From CAYFWF01 sp964346815 (lineage in GTDB: Bacteria; Acidobacteriota; Aminicenantia; Aminicenantales; Aminicenantaceae), in assembly GCA_964346815.1 (NCBI GenBank), contig CAYFWF010000055.1:62001-126000 (forward strand): a stretch of DNA of 64,000 nt. Reading direction: 5' to 3'. Numbering within the stretch: position 1 is the first letter of the stretch; every line of letters begins with the position of its first letter. The notes beneath the pieces are model-generated. The model saw nothing but the letters and a program-made list of their open reading frames with translations, had not been told where the DNA came from and ran no database searches. Shown here piece after piece: positions 24,275 through 33,712 of this stretch. A program made the translations under genes and the position numbers.

Positions 24275-24880
24275 GTGAAGACAATGAAAACATTCATACG
24301 GAACAAAAAACCAGGCCATTCCGGAAAAGAACGAGGCTCGGGGCTGATCGTGGTCATTGTGGTGATGACATTTCTGGTGACCATCGGAGTCGGCCTCGTC
24401 ACCATCACCGGGATCGGATCCCGGGTGGCGGGAAACGTGCGGGCACAGCAGGAGGCGTTCAACGCTGCCGAGGCAGGCTTTGACCTGGCATGGATTGCAG
24501 TGGAGGATACCTTTCTCAACGGGTCCTGGCTGAACTTCGATGGACACTATCTGACAGAACCCGCCGGAATCGATCTCCCTCAGGATGCGAATTACTTCCG
24601 GAAATTGACCGATTTAGAGATGCTGAACGCGCTGGACTCCGACGGCGATGGAAATCCTGACTACGCAAATGTCATTTTCTACAAGGTGGAGTTCATTCCT
24701 GCCCAGGGGGGAGGAACAGACCCGCGGTACACCTATACCGCCTTCCTGATCGACGACGAGGCGGTGGGAGGGACTCCGGATCCCGACGATGCCCTGCTTG
24801 TCTGTATCGGGACTGCGGGAACCGGTCCAAAGATGTCTACATCCCGTTTAGAGGTCGTGTTAGCCATAGAACAATATTAA
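24275..24880 (+). CDS. Minor pilin, PilX-like
   Basis: 201 residues. The N-terminal helix is preceded by ERG and reads SGLIVVIVVMTFLVTIGVG. Mature Glu5 is missing, as expected for PilX, which then carries the FNAAEAGFD motif typical of PilX-type pilins. Contains an acidic DSDGDGNPD loop that may bind calcium. Follows pilW by ten bases and leads to the PilY1-like gene after 24 bases. Confidence 0.82.
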   Translation: MKTMKTFIRNKKPGHSGKERGSGLIVVIVVMTFLVTIGVGLVTITGIGSRVAGNVRAQQEAFNAAEAGFDLAWIAVEDTFLNGSWLNFDGHYLTEPAGIDLPQDANYFRKLTDLEMLNALDSDGDGNPDYANVIFYKVEFIPAQGGGTDPRYTYTAFLIDDEAVGGTPDPDDALLVCIGTAGTGPKMSTSRLEVVLAIEQY

Positions 24881-24904
24881 AAATAGATTTGGAAGAGGGG
24901 CAAA

Positions 24905-27900
24905 ATGAAAGAAAACCGAAAAAAAATATTTTTCGTTCTCCCGTTGATCCTTTTGCTGGCTGTTTTCGCGGGGAAATTCTGGGCACAGCAGCAGTGCAGC
25001 GAGTACACCGGCATTTTTGCCGAGGATTTCAGAGACGATGACCATAAAGATTTTCAGTGGACATCGGTAAGAGGCTGGCCTCCCCGGCCGATCACACTCG
25101 ACTGGCTGGGAGCGAATTTCGACGTCACAGAGCCAACCGGCATGGGAGCTCAGATTTACGTGGTGGATTCGGGCGACTTCGACGGAGACGGAAGACCCGA
25201 TTTGATCGGACTGGATATCAGCAACAATTTCAGGCTGATTCTGATCAGGAACCATTATGAAGACATCAACAACGACAGAATCGACGACGATGGGATCGTT
25301 TTTCAGATCGACCCCACCGAAGTCTATGAGGAAGGACTGGTTGTCGGTGCCGCATCGATCACTGTCGCAGACTACAATAACGACGGACTGCTGGATTTTT
25401 TCTTTTACAAGAATGAGCTGGACGAATTCGGCCATACCGGATTCGTGGCGGCCATGTACATCAACACCGGGACTGCAGCGGATCCCCATTTCAATCCCCA
25501 TGGCATGCTGCCGACTCTCGATTTCACCGCTGCCTTCATGACCGCAGGAATCTACTGCAACTGGGCCGCAGACCATTTAGCCTCGGTCGATATAGACGGG
25601 GACGGCGATGTGGATGTGCTGGTCATCAGCGAAGACAAGATTTTTCTGGTCAGAAATCCGGGTGCAGCCAATTTTAGCCTAGGCAATTTCAGCATAAACG
25701 AACTCAACTATGACCAGCCTACAGGTTTCACCGTCGGACGGGGAGGATCTTCTGTCGACGCTGGGGATTTTGACAAGGACGGAGACATCGATGTCATCGG
25801 CGGGACGGTTAATGATATTCCATACCTGGTTTACTATGAGAACGATGGCACGGGATTCTTCACACGCAAAGAAATTCCCATTCCTCTGCCCGAATGTACG
25901 GGAACCGTGGCCACCTGTGTGGGCGATTTTACAGGAGACGGCTTGATCGACATATTCGGCGCCACAGATTTATGGAACAAAGGCGACCCGGCAGATGCGA
26001 CGTATCAGGCCAGGATGTGGATGATGAAAAACGCAGGCGTTGTGGATACGGGAAATGGCCCAGAAGTGGATTTTACTTTCAAATGCCTCTACAACTGCCT
26101 GCCCATTCTCCCTCCGCCTCATGATGTGGATATGAGCGCCATGCAGGATTACGATCAAGACGGAGACCTGGACGTTGTCCTGGCAGATGCCAACCATTCC
26201 GGAGACTATTACCTGGTCAGGAACGATTTAGCCGACGTCTATGCCCTTACTGGAGAGGCCCGCTCCACAGATATAACGGGTGGACTCGACCAGCAAGAAT
26301 ATGCCGTGACAAAAGTGCGGTTGACCAGTATCAGACAAAAAGTCAACGGAGGCTCCAGCCAGGGATTGAGTGTGGAAATATTCGTCTCCAATAACGAAAG
26401 GGAGGGGTGGGAATTTTACACCCGGTTCGACGGGGCGGATGTCCACAATCAATCGAACCTCCCCTGGCACACATTCAAACACTTCGGCTCCCAATTGTAC
26501 TGGAAAGCTCTTCTCTCGGCAGAAGAAGACGATATGGTGGAATACAACGGTGCCTCCTTCGAGACTCCGGCTATCTCCCAACTTAACTGGGAATTCGTGT
26601 ATGTGGACAGGAGGGAGTACTCCCGGACATCTGTTGTGGCCACTTCTGTCAGCGAAAACAACCAGAGCAAGAAACTGGTCATCGGTGCGACCTTCTATTT
26701 CCCGGGATGGCAGGGACATCTGAGGGCTTACGATGTCACCAACATGACCCCTGATTCCTCTACGGACTCCGCACTGCGCACCGTGACCCGGTCAGACTTC
26801 TCTTCTGCTTCCGGAAGAGAGATCGTGGCATCTGGCGTGTCTCTTCTGTGGGATGCCGGGGAGCTTCTAGACAGCCGTACGCCTGGAAGCAGGCAGATCT
26901 ATACAGCAGTACCAGATGCGGTGTCTGGACTCACACGAATGGATTTCACTGCCGCCAATGTGGCCACCTTGGGTCCGATCCTTCAAGATGTGAATAACGA
27001 TAATGCGGGGTTGATCGATTTCGTGAGGGGAGAGGGACGCTACTGGAAGCTGGGAGACATCAATCACTCCAATCCGATCGCTGTCGGTCCCCCTAAAGAA
27101 GATGCCTTGGTGATGGGAGCAGGCTATGATGCTTTTATGCTCGCCAATCAGAACCGGAGAAAAGTGGTGTATGTGGGGGCCAATGACGGAATGATCCACT
27201 GTTTCGATGCGTTGACCGGGGAAGAGATCTGGGGCTATATCCCCTACAACCTTATGCCCAAGCTGAAAAACATGTGGGCGGTCGAAGCGGGAACCGGAGA
27301 CAGGTATTTCCTGAGGGATGTCTATGTCGACGGGAGTCCCATGGCCGCTGACGTCTATATCGATGCGGATGGAAACGGAGGAAAGGAATGGCGGACAGTC
27401 CTGATTTGCGGCCAGGGTCCAGGAAAGGGCAGCACGGTAGCCGGTGGAATCAACTACTATTTCGCCCTGGATGTGACAGATCCCTATGATCCCCAGGTTC
27501 TGTGGGAACTTACTGATAGCACCATGGGCGAGTCCTGGTCTGTTCCAGTGGTGGGAAAAGCCGTAGTTGACACTGTGGACACTTACGTGGCATTCATGGG
27601 CTCCGGGTATGACAACGACCCGATCAATGTGGTAGGAAATTATTTTTATGCCGTGGACGTAGAGAGCGGAACCATTCTCTGGAAATATGGAGCTTCGGAG
27701 GTGGACACCTCTGCCAGTTTCACCAACATTCCCAACACCATTCCTGGAAATCCATGGTTGATGGACCTGGAAGGGGACAGTTACTGCGACCGGGCTTATT
27801 TTGCAGATCTGGACGGAAGAGTGTATCGATTGGATACCAGTACAGAGCTCGATGTGAAGAAGGCCAGTTGGTCACATGACCTGGAGGTCATCTATGAGGA

Positions 27901-28516
27901 TGCCAACAACTATCCCATCATCAGCGGGCTTGCGGTGTGGCTCAATACCATGGCCTGGGGAACGGTTCCCCGGGTCTATTTCGGTACCGGAGGGGATGAC
28001 AGGGCGCCGGATACGGCCACCTATTCTTTTATCGCATTGATCGATGATGTCAATCCCACCGTGGAATGGTTCATGGGCGATCCGGCACAGCTCAACCTCG
28101 ATCCGGCCAAAGATGTGGGAGATTTGGGAATTGGAGAAAAGGTCTGGGCTGATCCTGTGGTGGCCAATTCTATCGTTTACTTCAACACCTTAACAGGAAG
28201 CATCGAGAGTGTCGACCCCTGTGCGAATATGCTCGGAGTGGGAAAGCTTTACGGACGATTCGTGCAGTCAGTGGGGGGAAGTGCAATCGGAAGTTCAGCC
28301 TTTACCAGTGCTACTGGAACTTTGCAGAGTTTGGATCTCGCTTCGAAGACGCGTTCAGCAGTCACTCTGGGCGATGTGGAAAGAGTGGAAGGGACCAGAA
28401 AAAGAGAGGTTTACATCCAGGAGTACAATTCCACTATCCAGAAGCTCGAGCAGCCCGTACCAGCGGTCTTGAAGATCATATCTTGGCGGGAGATCTATAA
28501 AATCATCAGGCTCTAA
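24905..28516 (+). CDS. pilY1: PilY1/PilC-type pilus tip adhesin with calcium-binding VCBS/FG-GAP repeats
   Basis: 1203 residues. Signal peptide at 1-28. Residues 80-450 hold repeated calcium-loop motifs (DFDGDGRPD, DYNNDGLLD, DIDGDGDVD, DFDKDGDID, DFTGDGLID, DYDQDGDLD) arranged like FG-GAP/VCBS propeller blades. The C-terminal half contains the Neisseria-PilC type beta-propeller, with VYVGANDGMIHCFDALTGEE, PYNLMPKL and the WSVPVVGKAVV blade. Shine-Dalgarno GAAGAGGGG precedes the ATG. PilY1 proteins cap the pilus, start assembly with the minor pilins and bind surfaces. Most of its N-terminal third is replaced here by the VCBS propeller rather than the vWA domain of Pseudomonas PilY1. Confidence 0.9.
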   Translation: MKENRKKIFFVLPLILLLAVFAGKFWAQQQCSEYTGIFAEDFRDDDHKDFQWTSVRGWPPRPITLDWLGANFDVTEPTGMGAQIYVVDSGDFDGDGRPDLIGLDISNNFRLILIRNHYEDINNDRIDDDGIVFQIDPTEVYEEGLVVGAASITVADYNNDGLLDFFFYKNELDEFGHTGFVAAMYINTGTAADPHFNPHGMLPTLDFTAAFMTAGIYCNWAADHLASVDIDGDGDVDVLVISEDKIFLVRNPGAANFSLGNFSINELNYDQPTGFTVGRGGSSVDAGDFDKDGDIDVIGGTVNDIPYLVYYENDGTGFFTRKEIPIPLPECTGTVATCVGDFTGDGLIDIFGATDLWNKGDPADATYQARMWMMKNAGVVDTGNGPEVDFTFKCLYNCLPILPPPHDVDMSAMQDYDQDGDLDVVLADANHSGDYYLVRNDLADVYALTGEARSTDITGGLDQQEYAVTKVRLTSIRQKVNGGSSQGLSVEIFVSNNEREGWEFYTRFDGADVHNQSNLPWHTFKHFGSQLYWKALLSAEEDDMVEYNGASFETPAISQLNWEFVYVDRREYSRTSVVATSVSENNQSKKLVIGATFYFPGWQGHLRAYDVTNMTPDSSTDSALRTVTRSDFSSASGREIVASGVSLLWDAGELLDSRTPGSRQIYTAVPDAVSGLTRMDFTAANVATLGPILQDVNNDNAGLIDFVRGEGRYWKLGDINHSNPIAVGPPKEDALVMGAGYDAFMLANQNRRKVVYVGANDGMIHCFDALTGEEIWGYIPYNLMPKLKNMWAVEAGTGDRYFLRDVYVDGSPMAADVYIDADGNGGKEWRTVLICGQGPGKGSTVAGGINYYFALDVTDPYDPQVLWELTDSTMGESWSVPVVGKAVVDTVDTYVAFMGSGYDNDPINVVGNYFYAVDVESGTILWKYGASEVDTSASFTNIPNTIPGNPWLMDLEGDSYCDRAYFADLDGRVYRLDTSTELDVKKASWSHDLEVIYEDANNYPIISGLAVWLNTMAWGTVPRVYFGTGGDDRAPDTATYSFIALIDDVNPTVEWFMGDPAQLNLDPAKDVGDLGIGEKVWADPVVANSIVYFNTLTGSIESVDPCANMLGVGKLYGRFVQSVGGSAIGSSAFTSATGTLQSLDLASKTRSAVTLGDVERVEGTRKREVYIQEYNSTIQKLEQPVPAVLKIISWREIYKIIRL

Positions 28517-28644
28517 GCAAAGACATAGATCCCATTTGTTCACAGATATCTTTCAGGACACACCAGAATCGAAAGACCCTCCGAATCCATGTTTATTTTC
28601 TCAGCATGACTGACTGCAGTTGAGGCTGTCCCCAAAATCAAGGA

Positions 28645-28674
28645 AACAAAAAAAAGAAAGCATTCCCCAATGCT
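28645..28674 (-). terminator. Terminator-like hairpin on the minus strand
   Basis: AGCATT/AATGCT around a four-base loop (28659-28674), followed on the minus strand by a run of T with one C (28658-28645). No minus-strand gene leads into it, so its role is unclear. Confidence 0.35.
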
Positions 28675-28721
28675 CTCATTCGATCATGATTCTGGATATG
28701 CTCTCTCTGACCAAAAAGCGT

Positions 28722-28749
28722 TTGAAATAATAAAAGAATTACTTATAAT
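28722..28749 (+). promoter_or_regulatory. Possible promoter for the ABC transporter genes
   Basis: TTGAAA (28722-28727), 16 bp, TATAAT (28744-28749). A start near 28756 would leave only about eight bases before the ATG and exclude the AGAGGA ribosome site at 28750-28755, so either the transcript starts elsewhere or the leader is very short. Confidence 0.35.
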
Positions 28750-28763
28750 AGAGGAAACATTTG

Positions 28764-29681
28764 ATGGATAATGTACTGAGAATCGAGGATCTTCACAAGT
28801 CCTTCAAAACCGGCTTCATTCCAAAGCGTAAAAAAATCCTTAAAGGTGTTTCCCTCCAAGTCCAAGGGGGTGAGATATTCGGCTACCTCGGACCCAACGG
28901 AGCAGGCAAAACGACCACTATCAAGTGTATACTCGGGCTGATCTTTCCCGACATGGGGAGGATTGAAATTTTTGGCTACCCCAATTTATCCCTAAAGGCC
29001 AAACAGAGAATCGGTTTTCTTCCGGAGAATCCCTATTTCTACGATTATCTCACCGCGGAAGAATTCCTCCGTTTCTACAGCGACATCACTCTGGTGAAAA
29101 AGGAAGAGAAACAAGGACAAATCGATCGCCTGCTGGAGATGGTCGGTTTGAAACATGCCGCCGACCTTCAGCTCCGTAAATTCTCCCGCGGAATGCTACA
29201 AAGAATCGGTCTGGCTCAATCTCTGATCAACGATCCTTCTCTCGTTCTTCTGGATGAGCCATTGGGGGGGCTCGATCCTGTCGGACGCAAGGAGATGAGG
29301 GATGTGATCGTCAAGCTCAAGGAGGAAGGAAGAACCGTATTCCTTTCCTCTCACATTCTTCAGGATATCGAGATGATCTGTGACCGGGTGGCCATTCTGG
29401 TGGAAGGGCAGATCATCAATCAGGGACCCCTTCAAGACCTCATTTCAGAGAAGGTGCTTTTTATCGAAGTCACTCTTTCCGGAGTGGACACCGACAAACT
29501 CGGAGGACTCGGAGAGCTCTATTCTGCGGCAGGAGAGAAGATACTTCTCAGAGTCTTTGACGAAGAGAAGATCGAAGAAGTCTTCCAGCGGGTAAAAGAA
29601 AGAAAGGGGAAGATTCATACCCTCATTCCCAGAACAGAGACGCTGGAAGATCTCTTCGTGGGAGCGGTAAAATCCAAATGA
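28764..29681 (+). CDS. ABC transporter ATP-binding protein (PilH-like position)
   Basis: 305 residues of the ABC-2 exporter type. Walker A is GPNGAGKTTTIK, the signature motif is FSRGMLQRIGLAQS and Walker B is LVLLDEPLGGLDP with the H-loop Ser-His in FLSSHILQDIE. The ATG at 28764 has AGAGGA eight bases ahead. It overlaps the permease gene by four bases. An ABC transporter between pilus tip genes and pilD parallels pilH-pilI of the Myxococcus xanthus pil cluster, which are needed for pilus assembly there; the substrate is unknown. Confidence 0.88.
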   Translation: MDNVLRIEDLHKSFKTGFIPKRKKILKGVSLQVQGGEIFGYLGPNGAGKTTTIKCILGLIFPDMGRIEIFGYPNLSLKAKQRIGFLPENPYFYDYLTAEEFLRFYSDITLVKKEEKQGQIDRLLEMVGLKHAADLQLRKFSRGMLQRIGLAQSLINDPSLVLLDEPLGGLDPVGRKEMRDVIVKLKEEGRTVFLSSHILQDIEMICDRVAILVEGQIINQGPLQDLISEKVLFIEVTLSGVDTDKLGGLGELYSAAGEKILLRVFDEEKIEEVFQRVKERKGKIHTLIPRTETLEDLFVGAVKSK

Positions 29682-30442
29682 AGGTTCGGGCCATCGCACT
29701 CAATACGTTCAAGGAAGCCATCCGAGACCGCATCCTCTTCCTTCTTTTGTTTTTTGCCGCGGTGTGCATCATATCCTCTCGAGTTTTGGCGCTTCTTACG
29801 GTCGGGGATAGGGCCAAAATCATAACAGATGTCGGGCTGGCCTCCATATCAATATTCGGTGTGCTGATGGCCATTCTAATGGGAACGGGTTTGGTGTATA
29901 AAGAAATCGACAAGAGGACCATATACACCCTGCTCTCCAAACCTATCCATCGTTACCAGTTTCTTTTAGGCAAGTACTTTGGCCTCGTCCTCACTCTTTT
30001 TGTCATGCTGGTTTTGATGACCTTGATTTTTCTGGTGTTGCTTTTTCTTCATGCTTTTCGAATCGAGTGGGCCTTGTTTGTGGCCATCCTGTTCATTTTT
30101 TTCGAACTCTGCCTGATAACGGCCGTAGCCATGCTTTTTTCCTGCTTCTCTACTCCTATCCTGAGTACACTCTTTTCTCTGTCTTTTTATCTGATCGGTC
30201 ATGTCTCCTGGGGATTAGAGAATCTGATACAGAAAATTCAAACCGGCACAGTCAAGACCCTCGCCCAGATTTTATACACGTTTCTTCCTGACCTGGAAAA
30301 TTTCAATTTCAAAACGGAAATCGTACACAGCCTTCCCATCCCTCCCGAAGTCTTTTTGTATTCCACACTTTATGGCCTTTTTTATACGGTTTTCATTTTG
30401 GCTTTAGCCATGCTCGTTTTCCGCAGGAGGGACTTCGTCTGA
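29678..30442 (+). CDS. ABC-2 type permease (PilI-like position)
   Basis: 254 residues with six predicted membrane helices and the ABC-2 family pattern (ALNTFKEAIRDRILFLLLFF at the start, a gate region KEIDKRTIYTLLSKPIHRYQ). Its start overlaps the end of the ATPase gene (ATGA), so the two form one exporter. Five bases separate it from the next gene. Confidence 0.85.
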   Translation: MKVRAIALNTFKEAIRDRILFLLLFFAAVCIISSRVLALLTVGDRAKIITDVGLASISIFGVLMAILMGTGLVYKEIDKRTIYTLLSKPIHRYQFLLGKYFGLVLTLFVMLVLMTLIFLVLLFLHAFRIEWALFVAILFIFFELCLITAVAMLFSCFSTPILSTLFSLSFYLIGHVSWGLENLIQKIQTGTVKTLAQILYTFLPDLENFNFKTEIVHSLPIPPEVFLYSTLYGLFYTVFILALAMLVFRRRDFV

Positions 30443-30446
30443 CGCC

Positions 30447-31283
30447 ATGAAGAAAAATATCCTGGCCGCTGTTCTTGTGGTAAGCTGTGCTTTCTTCATG
30501 GGGCTGAAAATATTGACAGACAGAATCGAACGGGCAAGCATCCCAGGCGCTTCGATCATATACATTCCCTCAGGGAAGTTCTTGAGATACGCAACATTCG
30601 GATATTCTTCCCTTGCAGCAGACCTGATTTATCTTTGGTCCATTCAATACTACAGCAACTACTCCATTTCCGAGAGGTATGATCATCTGGATCACATCTT
30701 CGCGATCATTGCTGAACTGGATCCCCGGTATCTCGATCCTTACGAAATGGGCGCGATCATTGCCGTGTATGAGGCCAGGGATCCTTATCTGGCCTTCAAA
30801 GTCCTGGACAGAGGTCTGGAGAAAAATCCTGAACAGTGGATCTTTCCTTACCAGGCGGGTCATTATGCCCAGATGGTGCTGAAGGACTATGAACTGGCAC
30901 GAGAGTACTACAAGAAAACCATGGAGATCCCGGATGCTCCCCCCATAGCCAAAAGACTGTATGCCAACGCGGCCTTCAAGGGTATGGACTATGAGACAGC
31001 ATGGCAGAGCTGGCTCGAAGTCTATCAAACCGCCGAGGAAGAACGCATCAAAAAAATCGCATCTAACCATCTGTATCAGGTCAAGTCGGTTATGGATGCA
31101 AAACGGATCGAAAAAGCTATCGAGGAATACAGACAAAAGTATGGGAAAAATCCTCGAAGCCTCGACCGTCTGGTCGAAACCGGAATATTGGACATTCTCC
31201 CGAGAGATCTGGACGGGAACGATTATCTCTACGATCCTGAAAAGGGCGAGGTCGAGTCGCAAACAAAATGGTGGAAAAGATAG
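30447..31283 (+). CDS. Membrane-anchored TPR protein in the pilus cluster, unknown
   Basis: 278 residues. An N-terminal hydrophobic segment (5-22) is followed by tetratricopeptide-like helices, including RYLDPYEMGAIIAVYEARDP, VLDRGLEKNPEQW and the YELAREYYKKTMEIPDAPP repeat, and a C-terminal type II secretion-like short domain (YRQKYGKNPRSLDRLVETG). Not recognised as a named family. It is locked between the ABC permease (five-base gap) and pilD (16-base overlap), so it probably works with the transporter; in Myxococcus the corresponding extra gene is pilG, but homology cannot be claimed from sequence alone. Confidence 0.75.
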   Translation: MKKNILAAVLVVSCAFFMGLKILTDRIERASIPGASIIYIPSGKFLRYATFGYSSLAADLIYLWSIQYYSNYSISERYDHLDHIFAIIAELDPRYLDPYEMGAIIAVYEARDPYLAFKVLDRGLEKNPEQWIFPYQAGHYAQMVLKDYELAREYYKKTMEIPDAPPIAKRLYANAAFKGMDYETAWQSWLEVYQTAEEERIKKIASNHLYQVKSVMDAKRIEKAIEEYRQKYGKNPRSLDRLVETGILDILPRDLDGNDYLYDPEKGEVESQTKWWKR

Positions 31284-32047
31284 TCATCATCGCTCTCTTT
31301 GGAATGGCCTGGGGAAGTTTCCTCAATGTCGTTATCCACCGTCTCCCCCTGGGCATGAGTCTTTTAAGACCCCCCTCGTCCTGTCCTCAATGCAAAAGAC
31401 AGATAAAAATCTATGACAACATCCCTGTATTTTCATATCTTTTTCTGGGTGGAAAATGCCGGTACTGCGGGGCAAAAATTCCTTTCACCTATCTGCTTGT
31501 CGAAATCTTGACTCCTCTGAGCTTCGTCCTCGTCTATCAACATCATGGATACTCTCTTGGACTTCCCTTTTTTGCTTCCTGCCTCTTCGCCAGTGCATTG
31601 ATTGTTTTGGGATTCATAGATTATTATCACCAAATTCTTCCTGACGAAATCACTCTCCCGGGCTTGGCTTTAGCCTTAGTGTATTCCCTGTTCCGTTCGG
31701 ACTTGAACTTGAAGCAGGCTCTGATAGGAGCGGTGGTAGGAGCAGGGTTCCTCCTCTTCGTGTACGGAGCCTATTATCTTCTTCGAAAAAAAGAAGGCCT
31801 GGGCATGGGAGATGTGACACTGATGCTTCTCATAGGGGCTTACCTGGGATGGAGGCTTACCCTTTTTACCCTCGTGTTGGCTTCTTTTGTCGGGGCAGTG
31901 ATCGGCGTCCTTCTCGTCCTTTTTAAAAAGAAAGATTTTCAGTATTCTCTGCCGTTCGGAACGTTTTTAGCACCTGCTGCTTTCTTCTGCCTGCTATGGG
32001 GTGAACCGATCCTCCGGGCTTATCTGGAGCTTTTCAAGACGCCCTAA
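31268..32047 (+). CDS. pilD: Prepilin peptidase/N-methyltransferase
   Basis: 259 residues. Cleaves the leader of type IV pilins and methylates the new N-terminus. The zinc-binding domain has four Cys (39, 42, 64, 67; CPQC and CRYC), and the two catalytic aspartates are visible: Asp about 118 in GFIDYYHQILPDE and Asp about 182 in GLGMGDVTLM. Eight membrane helices are predicted. Overlaps the preceding TPR gene by 16 bases. Serves the four pilin genes at 22-25 kb. Confidence 0.95.
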   Translation: MVEKIVIIALFGMAWGSFLNVVIHRLPLGMSLLRPPSSCPQCKRQIKIYDNIPVFSYLFLGGKCRYCGAKIPFTYLLVEILTPLSFVLVYQHHGYSLGLPFFASCLFASALIVLGFIDYYHQILPDEITLPGLALALVYSLFRSDLNLKQALIGAVVGAGFLLFVYGAYYLLRKKEGLGMGDVTLMLLIGAYLGWRLTLFTLVLASFVGAVIGVLLVLFKKKDFQYSLPFGTFLAPAAFFCLLWGEPILRAYLELFKTP

Positions 32048-32156
32048 TCCAGGATGATTTTTTCCCACGGAACATCCGCTGGAGCGCTCCATTCTTGAAG
32101 AAAGAAAATCCAGTCAAAGGCCTAAGGAAGACACAAACTGGGGGCGGCAGAAAATC

Positions 32157-33137
32157 CTATTTCAATCCTTTGATCTTCCGGGCATTTGTTAAAAGCCACT
32201 CCTGGGTGAAGACATGCTCCCTGTCCCATCCCAGATGCTTTTCGAGCTGATCCTTGATTTCCCCTTCGGGTACCATAGAAAGCAGTTTTTCGTATTTCGC
32301 GATCAGGTTGTTCTCGGCAGGAATCAGTGTTTCCAAGGCGGAAAGACGATTTTCACCTGGATATAAGGACGGCATTGGAGAGGCGCTTTTTTCTCTACCT
32401 GTTTCATCCTTCGCTGCATTTTCGATTCGAATGACATCTCCCATCTTGATCAGGATCCCCGAGTTTTTATCCCAATTTCTCATATGGTCGATAGAGTTTT
32501 TAAACAGACGCTGGCAAAGGTCTTGGTGCTCACTGAACATGATGACGTATTTGAGATACCGGTGCATCAATTCATTTTCATCTCGCATGATTTCATGAAG
32601 GAGCTGGACCTCTTCTTTTTGCGAACTTTCTGGACTGGGCGGATAGCAGAGAGCCTCTTCTGCTCCTTCTGCTCTCATAGCTTCCATCATGGCCACGAAC
32701 TGGTCGGAGTGGCGCACTTCGTCATAGGAGATGTTGAGAACCATGTTCTGAACCTTGGGGAACGAACCTTCTGCGAACTCTGCATCCTGGTAGAGTGCCG
32801 TAACCATATCTTCTGTCTCTTTATCTCTTTTAAGGTTGTCCATGATTCGAGGATAACGAATGACCTCGTCAGTTTTAAAAGAGGGAGTGCCTCCCATCTG
32901 GGTGATGATGATACCGAGTTGAAGGGAATGGTACATCTCATCGATGCCTATCTGGATGGTCTGAGCCCGCACATCTTGCAGGCGTTTCAAGATAGGATCC
33001 TGGTAGAAAAATTTTCCTTTGGGCATGGAATACGCATGAATGGTGTATTCAAAACTCACTGCCCATTCATGCTCCAGGGCAATATTCAGAAGTTTGATGG
33101 CATCTTCTTTTGATTGAATACTTTTGATCTTTTCCAT
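32157..33137 (-). CDS. Ferritin-like diiron-type protein
   Basis: 326 residues. Two ExxH metal-ligand motifs are visible, EMYH (in IGIDEMYHSLQLG) and EVRH (in ISYDEVRHSDQF), in a helical-bundle pattern, and the N-terminal helix holds EHEWAVSFEY. A second, shorter helical region (ETLIPAENNLIAKYEKLLS) follows after a variable linker. Ferritin/rubrerythrin-like proteins bind iron or handle peroxide; the exact reaction is unknown. The ATG at 33137 has AAAGGAG well placed; a longer frame to 33200 lacks one. Convergent with pilD. Confidence 0.72.
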   Translation of the reverse strand: MEKIKSIQSKEDAIKLLNIALEHEWAVSFEYTIHAYSMPKGKFFYQDPILKRLQDVRAQTIQIGIDEMYHSLQLGIIITQMGGTPSFKTDEVIRYPRIMDNLKRDKETEDMVTALYQDAEFAEGSFPKVQNMVLNISYDEVRHSDQFVAMMEAMRAEGAEEALCYPPSPESSQKEEVQLLHEIMRDENELMHRYLKYVIMFSEHQDLCQRLFKNSIDHMRNWDKNSGILIKMGDVIRIENAAKDETGREKSASPMPSLYPGENRLSALETLIPAENNLIAKYEKLLSMVPEGEIKDQLEKHLGWDREHVFTQEWLLTNARKIKGLK

Positions 33138-33333
33138 TGCTTCTCCTTTTTTCGTTATATAATCTGGATCATTTACAAACAATCCATGCATCCCTGGCAT
33201 CTCAGACTCTATCTCACTGTGCTATCTCAGAATGCTCCTGTTGCGGACGATTCAGATTTATATGTGTCATTATCGGTTTAAATTGTTGTCACAGCAAGGT
33301 GTTGGAGTTCTTTTGGGAGATTCAGTTTAGCAT

Positions 33334-33530
33334 TATAGATATTTTTTCAACAAAAGAAAAGGGTGGGAGAAAATCATCTTTGGAATCACCGCATGAGGTG
33401 ATTGATCCGCCTGATGGTATGTGCCAAAATCCTGAGACGATGAACCAGGCGATATGCCGGCGATTCTCATCCAGGGTGCCTAAGGTTATGAAAAGGGAGA
33501 GGGAGGCGGTTTCCTCTCCCGCCTCTTTTT
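33334..33530 (+). ncRNA. Candidate structured RNA with intrinsic terminator
   Basis: No convincing protein is encoded in this 576-base gap between the ferritin-like gene (minus) and the Memo gene. It contains a perfect hairpin AATCACC/GGTGATT (33384-33403, loop GCATGA), further short pairings, and a strong terminator at 33503-33530. An A/T-rich possible -10 (TATAGA, 33334-33339) lies about 165 bases before the terminator. It could be a free small RNA or a leader that attenuates the Memo gene. It does not match riboswitch or housekeeping RNA signatures I know. Confidence 0.4.
33503..33530 (+). terminator. Intrinsic terminator
   Basis: Stem GAGGCGG/CCGCCTC (33503-33509 with 33519-33525), nine-base loop, then TTTTT. 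On the + strand there is no protein gene between pilD (ending 32047) and this site. Confidence 0.7.
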
Positions 33531-33712
33531 CTCATTGGCCTGTATCCCGGCCACTTTAAACCTTTTTTCTCTTTTCCTTTGCTGTTTCCGGATTTCAAAT
33601 CATGAGCGGAATGGTCCGTCAGCCGTGGAATTGCATGCTTGCAGATCAGGCGAGGTTGCTTTTTGTTTCCATTCGTTGTAGATATCTGAAGTGCATACAG
33701 AACAGAGAATGG

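Noticed and set aside
33137..33559. Plus-strand frame of 140 codons upstream of the Memo gene
   Set aside because: It begins inside the ferritin-like gene on the other strand, has no ribosome site, ends past a terminator and its composition is not protein-like.
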